Part shown: in pieces, positions 1-6,811 of the stretch | Layout of the letters: the number at the start of each line of letters is the position of its first letter | Position numbering within the stretch: position 1 is the stretch's first letter | Source: UBA1124 sp963933095 | Lineage (GTDB): Bacteria > Pseudomonadota > Gammaproteobacteria > Pseudomonadales > Cellvibrionaceae | Direction of reading: 5' to 3' | Assembly: GCA_963933095.1 (NCBI GenBank) | Contig: CAWVSV010000019.1 | Location: 1 to 32,823 of the forward strand | Length of the DNA stretch: 32,823 nt | Program-made: the position numbers and the translations under genes | The notes under the pieces: model-generated | The model's database searches: none | Told to the model about the DNA's origin: nothing | Seen by the model: only the letters and a program-made list of their open reading frames with translations

Positions 1-55
1 CGAGCCCAATGGTCGAAACTACTACCTGCACTATCAATTTCAATGTGCGAAATAG

Positions 56-61
56 TATAAT
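56..61 (+). promoter_or_regulatory. mlaA: Possible -10 box upstream of mlaA
   Basis: A perfect TATAAT lies about 50 bases before the mlaA start. No good -35 hexamer sits 16-18 bases upstream, so this is a candidate promoter only. Confidence 0.3.
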
Positions 62-70
62 TATGATTTT

Positions 71-102
71 AACGGCCAATACAAAGCCGTTGGTATTTTT
101 TT
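71..102 (+). terminator. Hairpin with T-run just before mlaA
   Basis: AACGGC (71-76) and GCCGTT (86-91) form a perfect 6-bp stem with a 9-base loop. Four bases later comes a run of seven T (96-102). It resembles a weak intrinsic terminator or attenuator. It lies between the candidate -10 box and the mlaA start, so it could end an upstream transcript or attenuate mlaA. Confidence 0.35.
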
Positions 103-112
103 GGCGGATACT

Positions 113-847
113 ATGCAAAGAAAAACACTACAGGCGTTGATACTCAGTTTTTCAATTGTGTTTTTTTCTGCTGTTGGCTTTGCTCAAGATGAGCGCGACT
201 ATACCTATGACCATCCTGAAGACCCTTGGCAAGGTATGAATGAAGCTGTATTTGGTTTTAATGATAGCTTCGATAGTTTCTTTTTTAAGCCTGTCGCCCA
301 AGGCTATAAATATATTACCCCCCATCTTGTTCAAATTGGGGTATCCAATGTGTTTTCAAATCTGTTAGAAGTACGCAATGTTTTTAATGACGTACTGCAA
401 TGGAAGTGGGGGCAGGCGTCTAATGATACTGGCCGCTTACTCGTTAATTCGACTGTAGGGTTAGGGGGTATATTGGATGTGGCCGACTCTTTAGGGCTTG
501 AGCATTCAGAGGGTGAGGATTTCGGCCAAACCCTAGCTGTCTGGGGTGTGGGACAAGGCCCCTATATTGTGTTACCGCTGTTAGGCCCCAGTACTTTACG
601 CGATGGCTTGGCCTTACCGGTAGATTGGCAAGCTGGCCCGGTCGGCTATATCGACCATGTACCCACCCGAAATACAGCAACCGGCATGGGATTATTGTCG
701 ACACGAGCGGATCTGTTAAAGGTCGAAGCTTTTGTTAGTGGCGATCGCTACACCTTCTTGCGTGATGCTTATTTGCAGCGCCGCAGCTACTTGATCGCTG
801 ACGGCGTGGTCGATGATGATTTTGGCGGTGACGAATACGATTATTAG
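113..847 (+). CDS. mlaA: MlaA (VacJ) family outer-membrane lipid asymmetry protein
   Basis: MlaA sits in the outer membrane and, with the MlaFEDB ABC transporter and periplasmic MlaC, removes phospholipids that have strayed into the outer leaflet. The 244-residue product has a signal peptide (about 1-24, ending AVGFA). It then shows the family's conserved DPWQGMNEAVFGFND block (about 38-51), a GEDFGQTLAVWG block followed by a hydrophobic PYIVLPLLGPST stretch, and a C-terminal RDAYLQRR helix. I chose ATG 113 because it gives a clean signal peptide and follows GGCGGA closely; a TTG at 101 would add four residues. No lipobox cysteine is visible, so unlike E. coli MlaA this one looks like a signal-peptidase-I substrate. 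The very acidic tail (about 230-244) is typical of gammaproteobacterial homologues. Family assignment is firm. Confidence 0.93.
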   Translation: MQRKTLQALILSFSIVFFSAVGFAQDERDYTYDHPEDPWQGMNEAVFGFNDSFDSFFFKPVAQGYKYITPHLVQIGVSNVFSNLLEVRNVFNDVLQWKWGQASNDTGRLLVNSTVGLGGILDVADSLGLEHSEGEDFGQTLAVWGVGQGPYIVLPLLGPSTLRDGLALPVDWQAGPVGYIDHVPTRNTATGMGLLSTRADLLKVEAFVSGDRYTFLRDAYLQRRSYLIADGVVDDDFGGDEYDY

Positions 848-1278
848 TACGACTCAGCTTAACATTTTAACAATGCACCTAACGTGTGACGTTTACTGTA
901 TGAACTGCTTTGTATATGGGCGTCCTCGAATACATAAAGTGCAAGGCTGTGATTTCCTCATAGATCCGATTAAAATTCGCGAGGCTGCACTGGCTCAACA
1001 CTAGATCCACTACCAGTAGTATTTCTCCACCGTATAAGTTCAATCTAACGCCTCTGTCATTGCCTGCCTTGGTCTACCATTTCCGCTGTTAACAGCCAGT
1101 ATTTCTAGAACTTAGAATCAAAAACCCAACTCCTGCACCGTCGCGTATTTCAATGTATAAACGATCGAGAATATCCGTAACCTGTACTTTTGTCGGATAC
1201 TCTTTGATCTGACGTTACTGTGAAAATATTTTGCCTAGTTTTAAATTAAGTACCTTCGCTTTTCATTATTACTTAGTC

Positions 1279-1292
1279 GTGATTTGAATCAC
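1279..1292. promoter_or_regulatory. CRP/Vfr-like palindrome
   Basis: GTGATTTGAATCAC matches the GTGA-N6-TCAC core recognised by CRP/Vfr-family regulators. Its centre is about 100 bases upstream of the response-regulator start, a plausible activator position if transcription begins near 1350. The match is by eye; binding is inferred. Confidence 0.4.
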
Positions 1293-1299
1293 TTATTAT

Positions 1300-1312
1300 G
1301 CTCACTGTGAGC
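1300..1312. promoter_or_regulatory. Perfect 13-base palindrome GCTCAC-T-GTGAGC
   Basis: A 6-bp inverted repeat around a single T lies eight bases after the CRP-like site. The half-site GTGAGC overlaps a GTGA half-site motif, so it may be a second or weaker operator for the same or another regulator. Confidence 0.25.
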
Positions 1313-1387
1313 GTTGTCTATCCCCAAGGAAAGGAGTAATGTAACAGCCTTCTTATATACTATAAAAATTACATACTCGTTCAAAAT

Positions 1388-2593
1388 ATGACCGAAAATT
1401 GCCGAAAACTACTCGTTGTTGACGACGATACTATTGTTCGTCAAAGCACCATAGCTTACTTAGAGGATAGTGGCTTTGATGTGATTGGTGCCAGCAATGG
1501 TCGCTCAGCGCTTGAACTGTTTAGCCAGCATTCGCCCGACTTAGTTTTGACCGACTTGCGTATGCCGGCCATGGATGGGCTGCAGGTTCTACAAGCGGTT
1601 ACTGAGTTGGCACCAGGTTTACCGGTAATTGTGATATCGGGTGCGGGTGTTATGGGCGATGTTGTGGAAGCGCTGCGTTTAGGGGCTAGTGACTTTCTTA
1701 TTAAGCCTGTGGTCGATATGGAAGTGCTAGTGCACTCGGTGCGCAAAAGTCTCGAGCGGCGCGACCTTATTGATCAAAACAGTCGCTACCGAGAAAAACT
1801 CGAAGTGGCCAATCGTGACCTCAAAGAACACTTGCAGGTACTTGAGCGAGATCAGTTGGCTGGGCGTCAGGTTCAGAAACGCTTATTGCCACCAACACCA
1901 GCTTATAAAGGTGGCTATCAGATTGCTCAGAGGGTTGTACCTTCGCTCTATTTGAGCGGCGATTGTATCGATTACGCTTATCTTAGTGACCGCTACCTGG
2001 CTTTTTATTTGGTTGATGTTTCGGGCCATGGTGCTTCGTCTGCCTTTGTTACTATTTGGCTGAAACATTTGGTCACACATATGGCGCAGGAAGAAGGTTT
2101 GTTTGGCGATAGTGATTCTTTTGCCAACGGTCCTACAGTGATGCTTGAGCGAGTTAACCGCGAACTGCATAATACTCGCCTTGGTCACCATATGACCGCT
2201 TTTGTCGGTGTGGTAGATACCTTTGAGAACCGTCTTAGCTACAGTGTGGCGGGGCATTTGCCTATGCCAATACTTTGTACGGCAGGCAAGGTGGAATATT
2301 TGTCGGGCAAAGGCAAGCCTGTGGGTATTTTTAAAGACGTGGAGTGGCAGGTCTATCAGCGAGATCTGCCTGCTAAATTTGAATTAGCGTGCTTTTCTGA
2401 TGGGGTTTTAGAAATACTGCCCCCAGATGATCTATGTTCTAAAGAAGAATATTTGTTAGACTTATTAAGTCAAACTGGTGGCAATATAGAAGCCCTCAGT
2501 GAGGTGTTGCGATTGGATGCCATTGAAGATGGTCCCGATGATATCGCTGTACTCACACTGGCCGGCACGGAAATTGCTAAACCTTTACAATGA
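1388..2593 (+). CDS. rssB: RssB-like response regulator with PP2C (SpoIIE-type) phosphatase domain
   Basis: The 401-residue protein has an N-terminal CheY-like receiver (about 7-122) with acidic pocket D12-D14, phospho-acceptor D56 in TDLRMP, and K106 in the LIKP loop. A short helical linker (about 123-165) precedes a PP2C/SpoIIE-type Ser/Thr phosphatase domain (about 166-392). Metal-ligand aspartates are visible at D192 (SGDCIDY), D210 (VDVSGHG), D338 (FSDG) and D384/D385 (GPDDIAVL). E. coli RssB, the adaptor that hands RpoS to ClpXP, has a degenerate PP2C domain; pseudomonad relatives keep the motifs and are followed by a STAS gene, as here. It probably dephosphorylates the downstream STAS protein in a phosphorylation-dependent partner switch that may control RpoS; the RpoS link is inference. 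No strong ribosome-binding site precedes the ATG. Confidence 0.85.
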   Translation: MTENCRKLLVVDDDTIVRQSTIAYLEDSGFDVIGASNGRSALELFSQHSPDLVLTDLRMPAMDGLQVLQAVTELAPGLPVIVISGAGVMGDVVEALRLGASDFLIKPVVDMEVLVHSVRKSLERRDLIDQNSRYREKLEVANRDLKEHLQVLERDQLAGRQVQKRLLPPTPAYKGGYQIAQRVVPSLYLSGDCIDYAYLSDRYLAFYLVDVSGHGASSAFVTIWLKHLVTHMAQEEGLFGDSDSFANGPTVMLERVNRELHNTRLGHHMTAFVGVVDTFENRLSYSVAGHLPMPILCTAGKVEYLSGKGKPVGIFKDVEWQVYQRDLPAKFELACFSDGVLEILPPDDLCSKEEYLLDLLSQTGGNIEALSEVLRLDAIEDGPDDIAVLTLAGTEIAKPLQ

Positions 2594-2627
2594 ATAGTAA
2601 CTAACTCTTACAGAGGCGAGGCAACTT

Positions 2628-3110
2628 ATGCAACCAGGCCAAATTCTGGTAGCGAATCAATCGGGCACCTATGTTATTAAAATGTTAGGTGATGTCCGTT
2701 TGACTCTGTGTATGTCATTCGATGAGTTTATCGACAACATGTTTGCCGATAGTGGCTTTGCTTTGGTACTTTTTGACCTTAGTGGGGCTGAAGCAATCGA
2801 CAGCACGACCTTGGGTTTAATGGCTAAGATATCGATACTGGGTAGTGAGCGTCGCAATACAACACCAATGGTATTCTCAACGAATCCTAGTATTAGTCGG
2901 TTATTGGAGTCTATGGGTTTTGGCGATATATTCGATATAGTTCATAAACTCGATGTTCCTGAGATTAATGCTCAACCGCTGCCTGAATCTGACCTGCAAG
3001 AGGGTGATGTAAAGTCAAAGGTGATAGCGGCGCATCGTATTTTGATGGATTTGAATGACAGTAACCGTGACACTTTTAAAGATCTCGTTAATATACTAGA
3101 AAATGATTAG
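2628..3110 (+). CDS. rssC: STAS-domain anti-sigma factor antagonist (RssC-like)
   Basis: This 160-residue cytoplasmic protein has a STAS domain over about residues 5-100. The typical phosphorylatable serine is S59 in the IDSTTLG motif, at the start of the conserved helix. Such proteins bind or release an anti-sigma factor or kinase depending on the state of that serine. A C-terminal extension of about 60 acidic residues (100-160) is longer than in minimal SpoIIAA-type proteins and may be a docking segment. It starts 34 bases after the upstream PP2C regulator and has a good AGGCGAGG Shine-Dalgarno at 2613-2620, so the two are almost certainly cotranscribed. The PP2C protein is the likely phosphatase for S59. 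No kinase gene is nearby, so the kinase must be elsewhere or be supplied by another partner. Confidence 0.83.
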   Translation: MQPGQILVANQSGTYVIKMLGDVRLTLCMSFDEFIDNMFADSGFALVLFDLSGAEAIDSTTLGLMAKISILGSERRNTTPMVFSTNPSISRLLESMGFGDIFDIVHKLDVPEINAQPLPESDLQEGDVKSKVIAAHRILMDLNDSNRDTFKDLVNILEND

Positions 3111-3381
3111 CTCCCTTCGGTGACTGTAAACTCCAAAGTAGTCTATCCCTGTCTTTGTCATTAGCGGCCTTGTTGGTTTTTTTAGTTGGGCCCTGCCTAA
3201 CGCCCATAACTGTAAATTTCAGCGTTTCCGATAGGCTCCCTTCATTAAGCGGGTGTCGCCAGGCTCTCACATCACAATCTATGAGGTATATTGTAAAAAA
3301 GCCTATATCGTAGAAATGTGATGGTAAGCCAACATAAACTGGCTATCGTAGTGCCCGTTAATTGCTCTAATACCGCAGGGG

Positions 3382-3858
3382 TTAGACCGTTTTCTGTGTC
3401 GACATGGCTTGATGTTTCGCGCGTATAAATTCAGTGTGGGGCAGATAAATTAAATCTGCCACGCGGCGTATAATAGATTCTTCATATTTATCTAAGTTGT
3501 CATCGGCAAAAGCCACTTGCCACATGCTGGTGATCAACTTGTATTTTTGGCCAACGTCGAACTGGTCATTTATAAGTTTAGTGAAAGGGTAGAGTGACGA
3601 GGCGTCATCGCGGGCGCTTTGTGCCAGAGCAATCAAGTCCTGAACTTGATTGTCAGTTAAGCCAAATTCACAGCGCAAAATATAATTCAACGCCTCTAAT
3701 TCACTGGTCGAGAAGTTTTGATCGATACTGGCGACTTCAATCATTAGTGCCGCCGATGTCAGCTGGCACTGATGTTCATCGACAGTACAGACTTGAGTTT
3801 CGTCTTCAAATAGCCCAGAAAAAATTTCATTGAGCTTATTGCGAAAATCGTCCAGCAT
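3382..3858 (-). CDS. TerB-like (COG4103 type) protein
   Basis: This is a 158-residue, all-helical, acidic cytoplasmic protein of the TerB/DUF533-like group. The first TerB-like helices run from QLTSAALMIEVASIDQNFS (about 31-50), with later helices around LITSMWQVAFADDNLDKYE (about 109-127). The acidic D-x-N-x-D/E clusters after each helix pair are characteristic and in TerB bind divalent metal. The name comes from tellurite-resistance operons, but stand-alone copies like this are common housekeeping genes of unknown role. It is last in the dusA-tal-terB-like operon: AAGGAAAAG precedes its ATG, and only 10 bases separate it from the transaldolase stop. Tellurite resistance should not be inferred from this gene alone. 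Confidence 0.75.
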   Translation of the reverse strand: MLDDFRNKLNEIFSGLFEDETQVCTVDEHQCQLTSAALMIEVASIDQNFSTSELEALNYILRCEFGLTDNQVQDLIALAQSARDDASSLYPFTKLINDQFDVGQKYKLITSMWQVAFADDNLDKYEESIIRRVADLIYLPHTEFIRAKHQAMSTQKTV

Positions 3859-3868
3859 CGTCTTTTCC

Positions 3869-4798
3869 TTAAATTTTATTCAACAGATTTTCCAAGTTAA
3901 TCTGATCGGCGACAAAGCCGCGAATACCTTCCGCCAATTTTTCGGTGGCCATGGCATCCTGATTCATCCCGAACCGGAATTGTGCTTCATTTTCGATCTG
4001 TTGGGTAATGGCTGCACCGGCGTTATCGGGGCTAAGTACACGCTTGAGTTCACCCTTGTCTTCGCTCAATTGTTGCAGCAATTGTGGGCTAATGGTTAGA
4101 CGGTCGCAGCCCGCCAGCTGTTCTATTTCACCCGTATTGCGAAAACTCGCCCCCATAACTACAGTGTTGTAGTTGTGTTGCTTATAATAATTGTAGATGT
4201 GCTGTACCGAGAGAACACCAGGGTCTTCCTTGGAGCTGTAGTCCTTTTGATCGGTATTGGTTTTATACCAATCGAGGATACGACCGACAAAGGGTGAAAT
4301 TAATGTCACGCCGGCATCGGCGCAAGCGGCGGCTTGGCTGAAGCCAAATAACAGTGTTAAATTGCAGTGGATACCTTCTTTTTCAAGTTGTTCAGCGGCG
4401 CGAATGCCCTCCCAAGTGGAGGCAAGTTTAATTAAAACTCGGTTATTGCTGATGCCGGCTTTGTTATAGCGCTCGATTAATTGATGTGCTTTGGCAATGC
4501 TGGCGGTGGTATCGAACGATAGACGTGCATCAACCTCGGTTGAAATGCGGCCGGGTACGATTTTTAATATCTCTAACCCAATCGCTACTGCTAATGCATC
4601 GCTGGCGGCTTCAATACTGTCTGTGGTTTTAACCGCGGTTTCTACCAACCCTTGATACTGTTCCATCTGTGCTGCTTTATATAGCAGTGAAGGGTTGGTG
4701 GTAGCGTCGAGCGGCTTGTAGGCCGCGATAGCTTCAATATCGCCGGTATCAGCGACAACATCGGTGAACTGCTTTAATTGCTCGAGTTTACTGGTCAC
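3869..4798 (-). CDS. tal: Transaldolase (TalB type)
   Basis: Transaldolase moves a dihydroxyacetone unit between sedoheptulose-7-phosphate and glyceraldehyde-3-phosphate in the non-oxidative pentose phosphate pathway. The sequence aligns along its length with E. coli TalB. Catalytic residues are visible: Schiff-base lysine K124 in VLIKLAST, D17 in VVADTGD, and E88 in RISTEVDAR, with LISPFVGRILDWY further on. I take the GTG at 4796-4798 as the start because TalB proteins begin two residues before the SKL/DKL motif; this gives 309 residues against 317 in E. coli. The GTG at 4808-4810 would add four residues. It is the middle gene of the operon, 71 bases after dusA. The tal-dusA adjacency recalls pseudomonads. 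Confidence 0.95.
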   Translation of the reverse strand: MTSKLEQLKQFTDVVADTGDIEAIAAYKPLDATTNPSLLYKAAQMEQYQGLVETAVKTTDSIEAASDALAVAIGLEILKIVPGRISTEVDARLSFDTTASIAKAHQLIERYNKAGISNNRVLIKLASTWEGIRAAEQLEKEGIHCNLTLLFGFSQAAACADAGVTLISPFVGRILDWYKTNTDQKDYSSKEDPGVLSVQHIYNYYKQHNYNTVVMGASFRNTGEIEQLAGCDRLTISPQLLQQLSEDKGELKRVLSPDNAGAAITQQIENEAQFRFGMNQDAMATEKLAEGIRGFVADQINLENLLNKI

Positions 4799-4869
4799 AA
4801 TAATTCCCACTGGTTAGTCGTAATAGTAATAATTATATATTAACAGTTTGTCGGTAATTTTTGACAAAT

Positions 4870-5868
4870 CTATCGAATGAAAGCGAAGGCATCGGCCAAC
4901 ACTTGGGCATCAGCGCCGTGTTTGTAAGCATTTTCGCTAATATGGCGGCGGAATTGTTTGGCCCCCTTAACGCCTTGATACATACCGAGCACGTGCCGAG
5001 TCATATGGTGCAGGCGAGTGCCGGCGCTCAGTTGGCTTTCAATATAATCGATAAATTCGCTGATGGTCTCTGCGCGAGTTGGCGCGCGCCGGTCGTCGCC
5101 ATAAATTTCACGGTCGACTGTGGCCAAAAGGTAGGGGTTGGAGTAGGCCTCGCGGCCGATCATAACGCCATCCACCCGTTTTAAATGCTGTTTGCACTCA
5201 TCAATAGTCTTGATACCGCCGTTGATGATAATTTCTAACTCCGGGTGTTCAGCTTTTAAGCGGTACACTCGTTCATAGTTGAGAGGCGGCTTATCGCGAT
5301 TCTCTTTTGGGCTCAGGCCCTGCAGCCAGGCCTTACGGGCGTGCACAATAAACGTGTTGATGCCCATCTCTGCCGAGCGCATAACAAATTCTTCGAGACC
5401 GGCGTAGTCGTCCATATCGTCGATGCCGATACGGTGCTTGACGGTGATTGGAATCGATACTGCATCTTGCATAGCTTTTAGGCCGTCGGCGACTTTCTGT
5501 GGGTGGCCCATTAAACAGGCGCCAATCATGCCATTTTGGACTCTATCCGACGGGCAGCCGCAGTTAAGATTGACCTCGTTATAGCCCCATTCCTCGGCCA
5601 TCTTAGCGCATAGAGCTAAATCAGTAGCATTGCTGCCACCCAGTTGCAGAGCGATTGGCTGTTCGGCAGCATCAAAATTCAAAAACCGCTCGCGGTCACC
5701 GTGAATTAGCGCGCCGGTTGTCACCATCTCGGTATAAAGCACCGCATGCTGGCTCATTAGTCGCCAAAAATAGCGACAGTGGCGGTCACTCCAGTCCATC
5801 ATCGGTGCAACGGTGAAACGTCTATTTAATGCAGGCTGGGTAACTACTGATTGTTGGTTTGATTTCAC
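4870..5868 (-). CDS. dusA: tRNA-dihydrouridine(20/20a) synthase DusA
   Basis: DusA is an FMN-dependent enzyme that reduces uridines 20 and 20a in the tRNA D-loop using NADPH. The 332-residue protein has the FMN-barrel start (VAPMMDWSDRHCRYF, about 20-34), a TEMVTTGALIHG block, and the catalytic GCPSDRVQNG motif with cysteine C105. It also has K144 in ITVKHRIGID, the HARKAWLQGLSPKENR block and the INGGIK phosphate-binding loop, all diagnostic of DusA over DusB or DusC. Length matches E. coli DusA (about 330-345). It is the first gene of the minus-strand operon with tal and the TerB-like gene. The poorly conserved 15-residue N-terminus leaves the exact start slightly uncertain. Confidence 0.96.
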   Translation of the reverse strand: MKSNQQSVVTQPALNRRFTVAPMMDWSDRHCRYFWRLMSQHAVLYTEMVTTGALIHGDRERFLNFDAAEQPIALQLGGSNATDLALCAKMAEEWGYNEVNLNCGCPSDRVQNGMIGACLMGHPQKVADGLKAMQDAVSIPITVKHRIGIDDMDDYAGLEEFVMRSAEMGINTFIVHARKAWLQGLSPKENRDKPPLNYERVYRLKAEHPELEIIINGGIKTIDECKQHLKRVDGVMIGREAYSNPYLLATVDREIYGDDRRAPTRAETISEFIDYIESQLSAGTRLHHMTRHVLGMYQGVKGAKQFRRHISENAYKHGADAQVLADAFAFIR

Positions 5869-6811
5869 TGGGGATACGCCTGTTTTTGATCTATTTTTGT
5901 AGTATTTTGCAACACTGAATCTCTATTAACACACCACACATAGCGTGCGAGTAAAAGGCATTCACTACACAGTTTAAATCCGCATTAAGTGCCATGGCTA
6001 CTAGTTTACAGTGAGTCGCAAACTTTTGACAAAAAGACTAGGGCACAGCTTGGGTCCTGCCTACTAATCCCTGTGCTTGGCTGACGTGTTATTGCTTTGA
6101 AACGGGAATTATTACAATAGTAGTGGCTGCAATTAAGTCCATCACCTTTAGCGAATCATTCAGGTTAGTTAGTTCAGGGTAAGTGGACTGGGTAGTGAGT
6201 GAATTGGTTATTTCGAGCCATAAGGTTTGTCCGTTGCAATCGAGGTTTGCATTTGCGGCTAAACATTAATAGTAAAAGATGCGGCTTTACTCAAAAATTA
6301 TCCGCGTCATCTCGTCGCGGAGCTAGCAAATACTGGCCCTAGTCAGAATGAAATCGCTGCTTGCAGACTCTGTATTGGAGTGTTGTTGAGTCTGAAAAAA
6401 CCGACACTTAAAGTCACTATGACTAGTATGTGTATGCTTATAAGGGCAATCTGTATGCTCAGTTATCGCCTCAACGTTAATGCCATATTTACCGAATGTA
6501 TTGAGATCACGCAGTGTGCAACTATTGTCCAGCGCAGCAGTTACCCAAAATAGAAAGGGCGCAAATACATATTTTATGCGTTGAGGTTAGGGAGTGTCGG
6601 TAATATTTTCACCGGAAGGGTAGGGAGTATCCCTGAGTGGTGTAGGTCCATTTATCTTATACTCCAGTATAGCAATGGCAATAGCTTAAACCTCGGGTTC
6701 TGAATGTATTGGCGCGCTCATCTGCAGGTCGAACCCAGCCCAAGACTCGCGTATAATCGCGCGCAATATTACTTACTTGTCTTCGTCTTTGTTTTTTAGG
6801 TTATCTGCTAT
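5869..6811. other. Long non-coding gap between dusA and gltX
   Basis: No recognisable gene lies in these 943 bases between two divergently oriented genes, an unusually large gap for this window. It contains a start-less open stretch on the plus strand (6263-6553), a candidate -10 box for gltX (6752-6757) and the dusA promoter region. No tRNA-like fold or repeat array was seen. Confidence 0.6.
6752..6757 (+). promoter_or_regulatory. gltX: Candidate -10 box for gltX
   Basis: A perfect TATAAT lies 54 bases upstream of the gltX ATG. The expected -35 position (TCGAAC, 6729-6734) matches the consensus at only three of six bases. Confidence 0.35.

Larger units (their letters stand above)
848..1387. 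other. Intergenic region mlaA to response regulator
   Basis: There is no convincing gene in these 540 bases. They hold a CRP-like palindrome (1279-1292), a second palindrome (1300-1312), and a strong Shine-Dalgarno followed by ATG-TAA (1330-1344). On the minus strand there is a 42-codon open stretch without a start codon (1089-1214). Confidence 0.6.

Noticed and set aside
813..1004. 63-codon plus-strand frame overlapping the end of mlaA
   Set aside because: It has no ribosome-binding site, overlaps mlaA in another frame, and its composition is not protein-like.
3382..3858. Tellurite-resistance locus
   Set aside because: There is only a lone TerB-like gene in a dusA-tal operon and no other ter genes.
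6469..6606. CCTCAACG/CGTTGAGG and TTACCGA/TCGGTAA complementary segments upstream of gltX
   Set aside because: The pairs interleave and cannot nest into one hairpin; 7-8 base matches over 140 bases are likely chance.
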